Assembly (NCBI GenBank): GCA_038234235.1
Contig: JBBSUQ010000101.1
Coordinates: forward strand, 1 to 11,744
From: JBBSUQ01 sp038234235
GTDB taxonomy: Bacteria; Bacteroidota; Bacteroidia; Flavobacteriales_D; Crocinitomicaceae
Reading direction: 5' to 3'
Length of the DNA: 11,744 nt
Shown one piece after another: positions 1 to 6,455 of the stretch (position 1 is its first letter; each line of letters opens with the position of its first letter). The notes beneath the pieces are model-generated. The model did no database searches. It was given only the letters and a program-made list of their open reading frames with translations, and was not told where the DNA came from. The translations under genes and the position numbers were made by a program.

Positions 1-2651
1 AATATGCACTCATCGAATCATTTTTAAAGGAAGACAGTAAAAACTTAGACAATTCAGATATTTTTTACGCCACTTCTCAAGATTTAAGTCTTGAATTTGC
101 AAAACAGCAAATAATTCCAGAATTAGAAGGCGTAATAAAAATTATACGAATTGCCAGTGTAAATACATTTTTTCTAAAATACGAAGGCTCAGATGAGTTA
201 AGTTTAAATGGTCAAATTGTAAGTAACAACAGAACCCATATCTTTAACCAAGGAGCCACAGTTAGAACTTCTAAAAGCAAGCCAATATATTATAGTGATG
301 TCATTTCTAAATATATAAATGAAGGTAAAGAAGTGAAACTTGAATTTTTAGTTGAAGATCTTCGATTCATCTTTAAGAATAATAAAATTGGTTTACATGC
401 TATAAACTTTAAAGAAAAAGCAGGTAAACTTGTGGGAATAATGGGTGGTTCAGGCACCGGTAAAAGTACTTTACTAAATGTATTGAATGGAAACTACGAA
501 CCTACCGAAGGAAAAATATTAATCAATGGTTTAGATTTGTACAAACAAAAATCTAAATTAGAAGGAGTTATAGGATTTGTTAGTCAAGATGATTTGCTAA
601 TTGAAGAATTAACAGTTTATCAAAACTTATATTTTAATGCTCAATTGTGCTTCAATGATTTGAGCAATGAAGATATTAAAGTTAAAGTTGATGAAATGCT
701 TCAAGCCATCGGTTTATTTGAAGTAAGAAATTTAAGAGTTGGTTCACCTTTAGATAAAACAATTTCTGGTGGACAAAGAAAAAGACTTAATATATCTTTA
801 GAACTTATCCGTGAACCATCGGTTTTGTTTGTTGACGAACCAACTTCAGGACTTTCATCAAGAGATTCGGAAAATATAATGGATCTTTTAAAAGAACTTG
901 CTTTGAAAGGTAAGTTGGTTTTTGTGGTAATCCATCAGCCTTCATCAGACATTTTTAAAATGTTTGACCGCTTATTTTTACTAGATCAAGGCGGATATCC
1001 TATATTTAATGGAAACCCGATTGATGCAATTGTTTATTTTAAAACCCACGTACATCACGTAAATGCAGATGAACGAGAGTGTAATCTTTGTGGAAATGTA
1101 AATCCCGAACAAATTTTTAATATTATAGAATCCAAAGTTGTAGATGAGTTTGGAAATCTTACGGAATATAGAAAAGTTTCTGCTGAAGAATGGAATCAAC
1201 GATATATCAAAGAATTCCCTGAAACAGAAATTGAACACATAACAACTCCTCCTGAAAGCTCTTCAAAAGTTGCTACGAAATTTAAGCAGTTTAAAGTATT
1301 CATGAAAAGAGATGTATTGAGCAAACTTACGAACCGTCAGTACATGCTCATTAATATGCTCGAAGCTCCTGTTTTAGCCATTATTCTAGCGTATTTCGTT
1401 AAATTTTATCAAACATCGCAACACAATCAAGAAACTTACACTTTCTTCAACAATGAGAATTTACCTCAATATTTATTTATTGCAGTTGTCGTAGCATTGT
1501 TTTTAGGATTAACAGTAGCTGCAGAGGAAATTATAAAAGATAGAAAAATATTAAAAAGAGAATCTTTCTTAAACCTTTCAAAGTCGAGTTATATTCTTTC
1601 AAAGATTTTAATAATGTTTGCAATCTCTGCGATACAGTCTGCAACTTTCGTGTTGATTGGCAATTATATTTTAGAAATAGAAGGAATGTTATGGGAATAT
1701 TGGATTATATTGTTTACAACCTCTTGTTCGGCAAATCTTATTGGACTTAATATTTCATCTGCATTTAACTCGGCTAAAGTAATTTACATCATTGTTCCTT
1801 TACTAATAATTCCCCAATTGTTATTTAGCGGTGTAATTGTAAAATTTGACAAACTAAATCCGGTTTTATCTAAGAAAAATGAAGTTCCGTGGATTGGAAA
1901 TATCATGACATCGAGATGGGCTTATGAAGCTATAACTGTCGTACAGGCTAAAAACAACAATTTTGAAAAACAGTTTTTTGATCTGAACCAAGAAAAAAGT
2001 GTTTCATCTTTTAAAAGAGATTATTGGTTGCCAGAAATAAAAAGTGCAATAGAAAGATTATCAGAAGATAAAAAAGGGACTGAATCTTTCAAAGTCACAC
2101 AATCACTGCTAAAAAAAGAAATTGCCAAAGAAGAAAATTATTGGAACGGATTTGAATGTAAAAACTGCGATTCAGAAATAGATAAATTCGATCCGAAAAA
2201 TGAAAATTCTAGTAAACAACTTCTAAATTTAAATGTGTTTTTAGGAAAACTTAAAAAGCAATACAATAAAAATTTCAATGAAGCTACAACCAATATCGAT
2301 AAGAAAATTGAAGTTTTAACCGAAGCTAAATATCAAGCAGAAAGAAACAAATATCAAAATGAAAGCTTGTTGGATTTGGTAACGAATAGAAATGAAGTTG
2401 ATAAAATTTTGACTTATGAAGATGAGTTGTTTCAAAAAGACGATCCAATTTACAACGAACCAATCAACGAAAGATTTTTAGATGCACAGTTTTATGCGCC
2501 ACATAAATATTTCATGGGTAAAAAACTAACAACCTTCTTCGCAAACCTTGTTGTAATTTGGATATTTACGATAATCTTGAGTATAGCACTTTATTATGAC
2601 TGGCTTCGCAAGCTTTTTGAATCAGTAGAAAGAATTAAAAAGAAATCCTGA
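1..2651 (+). CDS. ABCG-type ABC transporter, ATPase-permease fusion (5' partial)
   Basis: Half-transporter with the ATPase ahead of the permease, as in the ABCG/White group; substrate unknown, inner membrane. The frame is open from base 3 to the TGA at 2649-2651 (882 visible residues), so the GTG at 333 is internal and the true start is outside the window. Residues about 50-105 look like a small beta-rich, possibly FHA-like domain. Then come Walker A GGSGTGKST (148-156), Q-loop (195), signature ISGGQ (254-258), Walker B VLFVDEP (274-280), the ABCG-like PTSGLSS stretch, switch His (311) and a CNLC pair (360, 363). Five hydrophobic segments lie at about 449-467, 488-509, 530-557, 567-586 and 593-615. 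A soluble region of about 225 residues with a second Cys pair (719, 722) follows, then a last helix at 843-866. Relatives I recall carry a further TerB-like N-terminal region. Family call firm; substrate not inferable. Confidence 0.9.
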   Translation, partial: YALIESFLKEDSKNLDNSDIFYATSQDLSLEFAKQQIIPELEGVIKIIRIASVNTFFLKYEGSDELSLNGQIVSNNRTHIFNQGATVRTSKSKPIYYSDVISKYINEGKEVKLEFLVEDLRFIFKNNKIGLHAINFKEKAGKLVGIMGGSGTGKSTLLNVLNGNYEPTEGKILINGLDLYKQKSKLEGVIGFVSQDDLLIEELTVYQNLYFNAQLCFNDLSNEDIKVKVDEMLQAIGLFEVRNLRVGSPLDKTISGGQRKRLNISLELIREPSVLFVDEPTSGLSSRDSENIMDLLKELALKGKLVFVVIHQPSSDIFKMFDRLFLLDQGGYPIFNGNPIDAIVYFKTHVHHVNADERECNLCGNVNPEQIFNIIESKVVDEFGNLTEYRKVSAEEWNQRYIKEFPETEIEHITTPPESSSKVATKFKQFKVFMKRDVLSKLTNRQYMLINMLEAPVLAIILAYFVKFYQTSQHNQETYTFFNNENLPQYLFIAVVVALFLGLTVAAEEIIKDRKILKRESFLNLSKSSYILSKILIMFAISAIQSATFVLIGNYILEIEGMLWEYWIILFTTSCSANLIGLNISSAFNSAKVIYIIVPLLIIPQLLFSGVIVKFDKLNPVLSKKNEVPWIGNIMTSRWAYEAITVVQAKNNNFEKQFFDLNQEKSVSSFKRDYWLPEIKSAIERLSEDKKGTESFKVTQSLLKKEIAKEENYWNGFECKNCDSEIDKFDPKNENSSKQLLNLNVFLGKLKKQYNKNFNEATTNIDKKIEVLTEAKYQAERNKYQNESLLDLVTNRNEVDKILTYEDELFQKDDPIYNEPINERFLDAQFYAPHKYFMGKKLTTFFANLVVIWIFTIILSIALYYDWLRKLFESVERIKKKS

Positions 2652-2653
2652 AA

Positions 2654-2730
2654 TTGACCTTTGACTTTTGACTTTTGACTTTTGACTTTTGACTTTTGAC
2701 TTTTGACTTTTGACTTTTGACTCTTGACTA
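2654..2730. repeat. 7-bp tandem array, TTGACTT x 11
   Basis: Eleven head-to-tail heptamers start three bases after the ABC transporter stop. The GAC of each unit recurs exactly every 7 bp from 2656 to 2726. The first unit (TTGACCT) and the last two (TTGACTC, TTGACTA) are diverged and the interior is uniform, which is typical of slippage-driven growth. A minus-strand frame through it encodes only a Lys/Ser/Gln/Val repeat and is not a gene. Confidence 0.95.
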
Positions 2731-2785
2731 TTAAACCTTCACCCAGTAAAAAACATAAATTCATAAAAAACCAAAACCGCGAACA

Positions 2786-2876
2786 CAATTAACAATTAAC
2801 CATTAACAATCAACAATTAACCATTAACAATTAACAATTAACAATCAACAATTAACCATTAACCATTAACAATCAA
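2786..2876. repeat. 7-bp tandem array, CMATYAA x 13
   Basis: Thirteen contiguous heptamers of three kinds, CAATTAA (a), CCATTAA (b) and CAATCAA (c), in the order a a b c a b a a c a b b c. It ends 7 bp before the fabG stop on the opposite strand, so the convergent gap between the ABC transporter and fabG is mostly two heptamer arrays with a 55-bp spacer. There are no unique spacers and no hairpin, so it is neither CRISPR nor an intrinsic terminator. Confidence 0.93.
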
Positions 2877-2883
2877 CAACAAA

Positions 2884-3630
2884 TCACATCAACATTCCTC
2901 CACAAACATTTATAGTCTGACCTGTAATGTACGCAGACATATCAGAAGCCAAAAACACGCTTAAATTAGCGACATCTTGAGGTGAACCTCCTCTTTTCAA
3001 CGGAATAGTATTTCTCCATTCTTGAACAACTTTCTCGTCTAACGCTGCAGTCATTTCCGTTTCTATAAATCCTGGTGCTATGGCATTGCAACGAATGTTT
3101 CTTGATCCAAGTTCTTGAGCAACTGATTTTGTAAATCCAATTAATCCAGCTTTTGAGGCAGCATAATTAGATTGTCCGGCATTTCCACTTACACCAACAA
3201 CCGATGACATATTGATAATAGATCCCTTTCTAGCTTTCAACATTGGTTTTGTAACCGCTTTGGTTAAGTTAAACGCCGATTTAAGATTGGTATTGATAAC
3301 TTCATCCCATTGCTCCTCACTCATGCGCATAAGCAAAGTATCACGCGTTATTCCAGCGTTATTAATCAAAACATCAATAGTACCAAATTCACTTACAACA
3401 TTGTCCACCAAAGTTTGAGCCTCATCGTATTTCCCTGCGTCAGATTTAAATCCTTTTGCAATTCCACCATCTTTACTTAATTCCACTTCAAGCGCCTTGG
3501 CTTTCTCCTCAGAAGATAAATAAGTAAATGCCACTTTAGCACCTTGTTTCACACATTCTTCTGCGATAGACTTGCCTATTCCTCTAGATGCACCTGTAAT
3601 AAGTACTACTTTATCTTTTAATAATTCCAT
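2884..3630 (-). CDS. fabG: 3-oxoacyl-[acyl-carrier-protein] reductase
   Basis: Short-chain dehydrogenase that reduces 3-oxoacyl-ACP to 3-hydroxyacyl-ACP with NADPH in type II fatty-acid synthesis; cytoplasmic, tetrameric in known homologues. The 248-residue protein shows the cofactor motif TGASRGIG (12-19), NNAG (90-93), catalytic Asn115, Ser143, Tyr156 and Lys160 (YAASK), and a family-typical end, ITGQTINVCGGMLM. The ATG at 3630 is chosen because it begins the usual MELLKDKVVLITG terminus. A TTG at 3672 would add 14 residues but overlaps the -7 promoter element. The gene stands alone, convergent with the ABC transporter. SDR reductases resemble one another, but length and the ACP-reductase-like motifs favour FabG over a degradative dehydrogenase. 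Confidence 0.93.
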   Translation of the reverse strand: MELLKDKVVLITGASRGIGKSIAEECVKQGAKVAFTYLSSEEKAKALEVELSKDGGIAKGFKSDAGKYDEAQTLVDNVVSEFGTIDVLINNAGITRDTLLMRMSEEQWDEVINTNLKSAFNLTKAVTKPMLKARKGSIINMSSVVGVSGNAGQSNYAASKAGLIGFTKSVAQELGSRNIRCNAIAPGFIETEMTAALDEKVVQEWRNTIPLKRGGSPQDVANLSVFLASDMSAYITGQTINVCGGMLM

Positions 3631-3669
3631 ATTTATAATTTCTTTAATATTTGCTTTCAAAATTTGGTT

Positions 3670-3677
3670 CAAAGATA
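3670..3677 (-). promoter_or_regulatory. Probable -7 element of the fabG promoter
   Basis: Read on the minus strand this is TATCTTTG, a full match to the Bacteroidota -7 consensus TAnnTTTG, 39 bp before the fabG ATG. No TTG/TTTG lies at the expected -33 distance, so the match is only half a promoter. Confidence 0.4.
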
Positions 3678-3714
3678 AGAATTCTCGTTTGTATCGTGCT
3701 TAAATTTAGACCAG

Positions 3715-3789
3715 TTTCATTTTTAAGTTGTGTTAAAATGATGAAAGTTTAATTCATTTTTAAGCAACAAATAATTTTTTCATCATTTT
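3715..3789. repeat. Direct and inverted repeats upstream of fabG
   Basis: TTCATTTTTAAG occurs twice (3716-3727 and 3753-3764), 37 bp apart. AAAATGATGAAA (3735-3746) has an exact 12-bp inverted partner, TTTCATCATTTT (3778-3789). The first direct repeat can also pair with the block at 3733-3746 apart from a two-base bulge. The cluster lies 40-110 bp upstream of the fabG -7 element on the fabG side, a position that would suit operator sites. AT-rich sequence gives such matches by chance more easily, so function is inferred only. Confidence 0.45.
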
Positions 3790-3796
3790 TTTAATA

Positions 3797-3832
3797 TTTG
3801 TACACCATCATTCAAAAATATTAATACCTTTG
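3797..3832 (+). promoter_or_regulatory. Candidate plus-strand promoter leading to a hairpin RNA
   Basis: TTTG (3797-3800) and TACCTTTG (3825-3832) match the -33 and -7 elements of Bacteroidota promoters. The spacer is 24 bp, slightly longer than the usual 17-23. No plus-strand gene follows; start would be near 3838, ahead of the hairpin at 3868-3903. Confidence 0.35.
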
Positions 3833-3837
3833 TAACG

Positions 3838-3910
3838 GTTTAGTTGTAAAAGGTAGGTTAGGTTAGTACGAAAGAAGTAAAACGCCTGTTTTGCTTCTTT
3901 CGTCATTTTA
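3838..3910 (+). ncRNA. Candidate structured small RNA (16-bp hairpin)
   Basis: The arms at 3868-3883 and 3888-3903 pair over 16 positions (ten pairs, one U-G, five pairs) around a four-base GCCT loop, and TTTT follows at 3906-3909. That shape could be an intrinsic terminator or the body of a short RNA starting near 3838. An outer pairing of AAAGGT (3849-3854) with ACCTTT (3913-3918) is possible. CTTTCGT of the 3' arm recurs at 3915-3921, allowing an alternative fold. There is no ATG in the plus-strand stretch and I see no match to an RNA family I know. It lies about 150 bp beyond the 3' end of the minus-strand porin gene, so it could instead end that transcript, although the minus-strand flank is not T-rich. 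Confidence 0.35.
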
Positions 3911-3934
3911 GGACCTTTCGTTCCTTTATTATTA

Positions 3935-3970
3935 GGGGATTATAAGGGGATTATTAAGGGATTATAAGGG
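3935..3970 (+). repeat. 11-bp tandem repeat forming four spaced G-tracts
   Basis: GGGATTAT recurs at 3936, 3947 and 3958, an exact 11-bp period, and a fourth GGG lies at 3968-3970. The G-tracts (4, 4, 3 and 3 G) are separated by loops of 7, 8 and 7 bases, close to a minimal G-quadruplex pattern in otherwise very AT-rich sequence. The rest of the gap, 3971-4054, shows nothing recognisable. Confidence 0.6.
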
Positions 3971-4054
3971 AAATATTAGTTAAATATTGACCGATTTTTA
4001 CAATTAAATATTAAAACTAATCTAACATTCAATCTTAATAAAATAAATAGAGTT

Positions 4055-5803
4055 TTAGTTAAAGAAATCCCAAGTCAAACCAATTCGTATGCTGCCAGGA
4101 GGAATGGGATAATTTATAGCCTGCATATTCTTAACATCATTAAATAAATAACCTAAATTTTCAACTCTGAAAAACATTCTGAATACATCTATTCCAAAAC
4201 CACCGAAAACTGAAATATTAGCTTGACTTTTAAAACCTACATTACTTTGACTGGGAACATAAACATCCATAGAAGAATTGTAAGTCAACAAGCCATAATT
4301 GGAAATGTAAGACAAATCTACACCGAAATAAGTTTCAAGTTTCTTAGCTTTAAAAACCTTCGACTTAAGGAATAAACGCATTCGTAAATTATAATCGGGT
4401 ACAAAATTAAAATCAGCATTGGAAAAATTGAAATAAAACGCTGGTTGAAAAAATAATATTTTATAATTGAAAGATCCATTTAATTTCAAAGAATGTACAA
4501 TTGCAAGCGGAAGACTATCATTGCGCCATGTGCTGTCTATAAAGAAATAATTATCTTGTAAGCTCAAAAACTCATACTGAAAAGCAATAAATTTATTATT
4601 CGAAAAGTTTTGATGCACCTTCGCCTTCAAATGTAATTGTTTCTGCAAATCGAGCTGATTAACCGTAAAAATGTAATTATAATAATTGGCAAAATAAAAT
4701 CTTTGATAAGGCTCTGGCAAAATACTTTTAAAATCGACCTGAGCAGAAAATATGGTTTTATTTGCACTATAACTTATGTCTCCAGAAATTTTACTTTCAT
4801 TTTTAGCACCCAAAATATTAAAATCTACCTGACCTATACTCGTAAAATTATTTTTCTTAAAAATATAATTGCCCTCAATGTTCAATTCAGAAGTATCGCG
4901 GTATTTGCCCAAATTTTGATACCTCCAATATTTATATTTTATGCCTCCTTTAATTTCCAATATTTTCTTGGAAAAATATAAACCTCCAGTATTACTTATT
5001 GCCGCCTGTTGATATTGATCTCTGGTAGTAAAACTATCCACAAAAATATTTTGATTGTTCTGAATATCAAAGCCAGTTTCATTGTAAACTCTATTGTGAA
5101 CTGTGTAATGATGCCTGGTATAAATTCCAAATCCTTTTAAAGAATCGTTTAGTAAGTTAAAATAATTTGTAAGTTCTAAATCTCCCTGCTGTACCTTGCT
5201 ATTTGCTGTTTCATTTCTTACGGTACTCAATGTTATACCAAGTTTTTCTACATCAGTTAAATCATCTATGCCACTATTTAAACCAATAATATGACTCGCA
5301 TACAAACCCGAAAAATGAAACGAATAAAACTTTGCTGAATGTCTAAAATCACCTTTAATTGCACTGTGTTTAAAATCAGAATTTCTTTGAATATCACCAG
5401 ATGAATTTCTCTTAATTTCTAAATTTAGGATAGAATTTCGTTTAAAAGCTTGCGTATAATCTACATGAAAAAACTGAATTGCCTTTGTGCCGAAAGAATA
5501 AGTAAAACCTAAATGCGGAAAGGCAGAAAAAGTATTTTTAGTTATTTTTTGTTCGTTTCTGAAATTAGCAAGATTGGTTTGAAGATAAAATTGACCAGCG
5601 GAAAAAGTATTTTCTATTGAATTAAATCCTCCACCGGGTAAAGTAGATATAGAATTGGCGTTTAATAAATCTATAGAATCTAATTGTTGTCCGCTTCTGT
5701 ATTTAAAATTTATTGTATCGGTTAATTTAAAAGATAAGTCTTTTTGCGCCAAAACATAAATTTGACTGAGGCAAAAAAGTATGAAAAGACTTAAATTACG
5801 CAT
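4055..5803 (-). CDS. Putative outer-membrane porin (Porin_10-like)
   Basis: Predicted outer-membrane beta-barrel of 582 residues. It opens with a signal peptide (MRNLSLFILFCLSQIYVLA, cleavage probably before QKD). The body has many alternating aromatic/polar strands, no long hydrophobic helix, and ends in GLTWDFFN. The look matches the Bacteroidota 'putative porin' family, recognised from overall pattern rather than a catalytic motif; substrate unknown. The ATG at 5803 is chosen because it starts the signal peptide. The frame stays open upstream to an ATG at 5884, but those 27 codons read through the rpsT terminator and would bury the signal peptide. Only about 54 bp separate terminator and start and no TAnnTTTG is visible there, so the promoter is weak or unlike the consensus, or the gene depends on readthrough. 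Confidence 0.75.
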   Translation of the reverse strand: MRNLSLFILFCLSQIYVLAQKDLSFKLTDTINFKYRSGQQLDSIDLLNANSISTLPGGGFNSIENTFSAGQFYLQTNLANFRNEQKITKNTFSAFPHLGFTYSFGTKAIQFFHVDYTQAFKRNSILNLEIKRNSSGDIQRNSDFKHSAIKGDFRHSAKFYSFHFSGLYASHIIGLNSGIDDLTDVEKLGITLSTVRNETANSKVQQGDLELTNYFNLLNDSLKGFGIYTRHHYTVHNRVYNETGFDIQNNQNIFVDSFTTRDQYQQAAISNTGGLYFSKKILEIKGGIKYKYWRYQNLGKYRDTSELNIEGNYIFKKNNFTSIGQVDFNILGAKNESKISGDISYSANKTIFSAQVDFKSILPEPYQRFYFANYYNYIFTVNQLDLQKQLHLKAKVHQNFSNNKFIAFQYEFLSLQDNYFFIDSTWRNDSLPLAIVHSLKLNGSFNYKILFFQPAFYFNFSNADFNFVPDYNLRMRLFLKSKVFKAKKLETYFGVDLSYISNYGLLTYNSSMDVYVPSQSNVGFKSQANISVFGGFGIDVFRMFFRVENLGYLFNDVKNMQAINYPIPPGSIRIGLTWDFFN

Positions 5804-5856
5804 TGCCTTTGATAAAAAAATTTTGAAAAATTTAAAGAAGCGAAAATTAAAGTTAT

Positions 5857-5880
5857 AAAAAAAGGGGCACAAAGCCCCCT
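5857..5880 (-). terminator. Intrinsic terminator of the tRNA-Glu/rpsT transcript
   Basis: On the minus strand GGGGC (5878-5874), loop TTTGT, GCCCC (5868-5864) and seven T (5863-5857) form a textbook rho-independent terminator 24 bp past the rpsT stop. It separates rpsT from the porin gene on the same strand. Confidence 0.9.
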
Positions 5881-5902
5881 TCAAAATTTTTACACGAACA
5901 AA

Positions 5903-6154
5903 TTACAATTTATTAATTGCGACTTGTAAGCCAGATTTTAAATTGGAAGCTTTATTCTTGTGAATAACATTTTTCTTCGCCAATTTATCAATCATCGAGA
6001 TAACAGAAGGATACATTGTCTCAGCTTCTTTTTTATCTTTTATTTCACGTATTTTTCGCAAAGCATTACGAGTAGTTTTATGCTGATACTTATTTCTAAG
6101 TCTCTTTGACTCGTTAGAACGGATTCTCTTCAATGCTGACTTATGATTCGCCAT
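5903..6154 (-). CDS. rpsT: 30S ribosomal protein S20
   Basis: Small basic 16S rRNA-binding protein of the 30S subunit. The 83 residues are of normal length and show the family pattern: MANHKSALKRIRSNESKRLRN at the start, a Lys/Arg-rich helical body, and KKNVIHKNKASNLKSGL near the end. The ATG follows an A-rich stretch (AAAAAAAG) with no Shine-Dalgarno, usual for this phylum. It starts only 32 bp after the second tRNA-Glu with no promoter-like element between, so it is probably transcribed with the tRNAs and released by tRNA 3'-end processing. A strong terminator follows. Confidence 0.97.
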   Translation of the reverse strand: MANHKSALKRIRSNESKRLRNKYQHKTTRNALRKIREIKDKKEAETMYPSVISMIDKLAKKNVIHKNKASNLKSGLQVAINKL

Positions 6155-6186
6155 CTTTTTTTTATTTAATTTATAACTTTTTTATG

Positions 6187-6258
6187 TAGCCCATAGGAGA
6201 ATCGAACTCCTGTTACCAGGATGAAAACCTGGCGTCCTAACCACTAGACGAATGGGCC
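6187..6258 (-). tRNA. tRNA-Glu (UUC), copy 2
   Basis: Full cloverleaf on the minus strand: acceptor GGCCCAT/ATGGGCT (first pair G-U), anticodon stem CCAGG/CCTGG around the loop TTTTCAT (anticodon TTC, Glu), T-loop TTCGATT, discriminator A. CCA is not encoded. All 72 bases are identical to the copy at 6303-6374. Confidence 0.97.
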
Positions 6259-6302
6259 AAAAATAATACCTGTCTATAACTTCGTACCTACCGATATTCT
6301 GG

Positions 6303-6374
6303 TAGCCCATAGGAGAATCGAACTCCTGTTACCAGGATGAAAACCTGGCGTCCTAACCACTAGACGAATGGGCC
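6303..6374 (-). tRNA. tRNA-Glu (UUC), copy 1
   Basis: Identical over 72 bases to the second copy and 44 bp upstream of it; CCA is not encoded. It is the first gene after the promoter at 6407-6440. The flanks of the two copies differ, so only the tRNA unit is conserved. Confidence 0.97.
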
Positions 6375-6381
6375 TTAATTC

Positions 6382-6402
6382 AAAAAACCCAATAATTTTG
6401 GG
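6382..6402 (-). terminator. Intrinsic terminator after the proS operon
   Basis: On the minus strand CCCAA (6402-6398), loop AATTA, TTGGG (6392-6388), then six T (6387-6382). It lies 54 bp past the stop of the 225-residue gene and immediately downstream of the tRNA promoter's -7 element. RNA started at that promoter (near 6400) would have barely begun when it crossed the hairpin, so it should mainly stop transcripts arriving from proS. Confidence 0.65.
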
Positions 6403-6406
6403 AGTG

Positions 6407-6440
6407 CAAATATAGTTTGAAATTCTTTAACTGCAAAAAA
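6407..6440 (-). promoter_or_regulatory. Promoter of the tRNA-Glu/tRNA-Glu/rpsT operon
   Basis: Minus strand: TTTTTTG (6440-6434), a 19-bp spacer, then TATATTTG (6414-6407), matching both elements and the spacing of the Bacteroidota housekeeping promoter (TTTG, about 19-21 bp, TAnnTTTG). It is the best promoter match in the window. Expected start near 6400, about 26 bases before the first tRNA. Confidence 0.75.
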
Positions 6441-6455
6441 TGTTGAGAGTTTTTT

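Noticed and set aside
333..335. GTG as the start of the ABC transporter
   Set aside because: The same frame is open without a stop back to base 3 and encodes a plausible folded domain, so the GTG is an internal Val codon.
2594..2788. Minus-strand frame encoding Lys/Ser/Gln/Val repeats
   Set aside because: It is the translation of the TTGACTT array plus the end of the transporter gene, with no other sign of coding.
2654..2876. CRISPR array
   Set aside because: The units are contiguous 7-mers without unique spacers, and no cas genes are present.
3631..3672. 14-codon N-terminal extension of fabG from a TTG
   Set aside because: It overlaps the -7 element and adds residues before the conserved FabG start.
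3868..3903. Transposon end or integron attC site
   Set aside because: No transposase or integrase, no target-site duplication and no attC-type core sites; a transcript hairpin explains it better.
5804..5884. 27-codon N-terminal extension of the porin
   Set aside because: It reads through the rpsT terminator hairpin and would place a non-signal sequence before a clear signal peptide.
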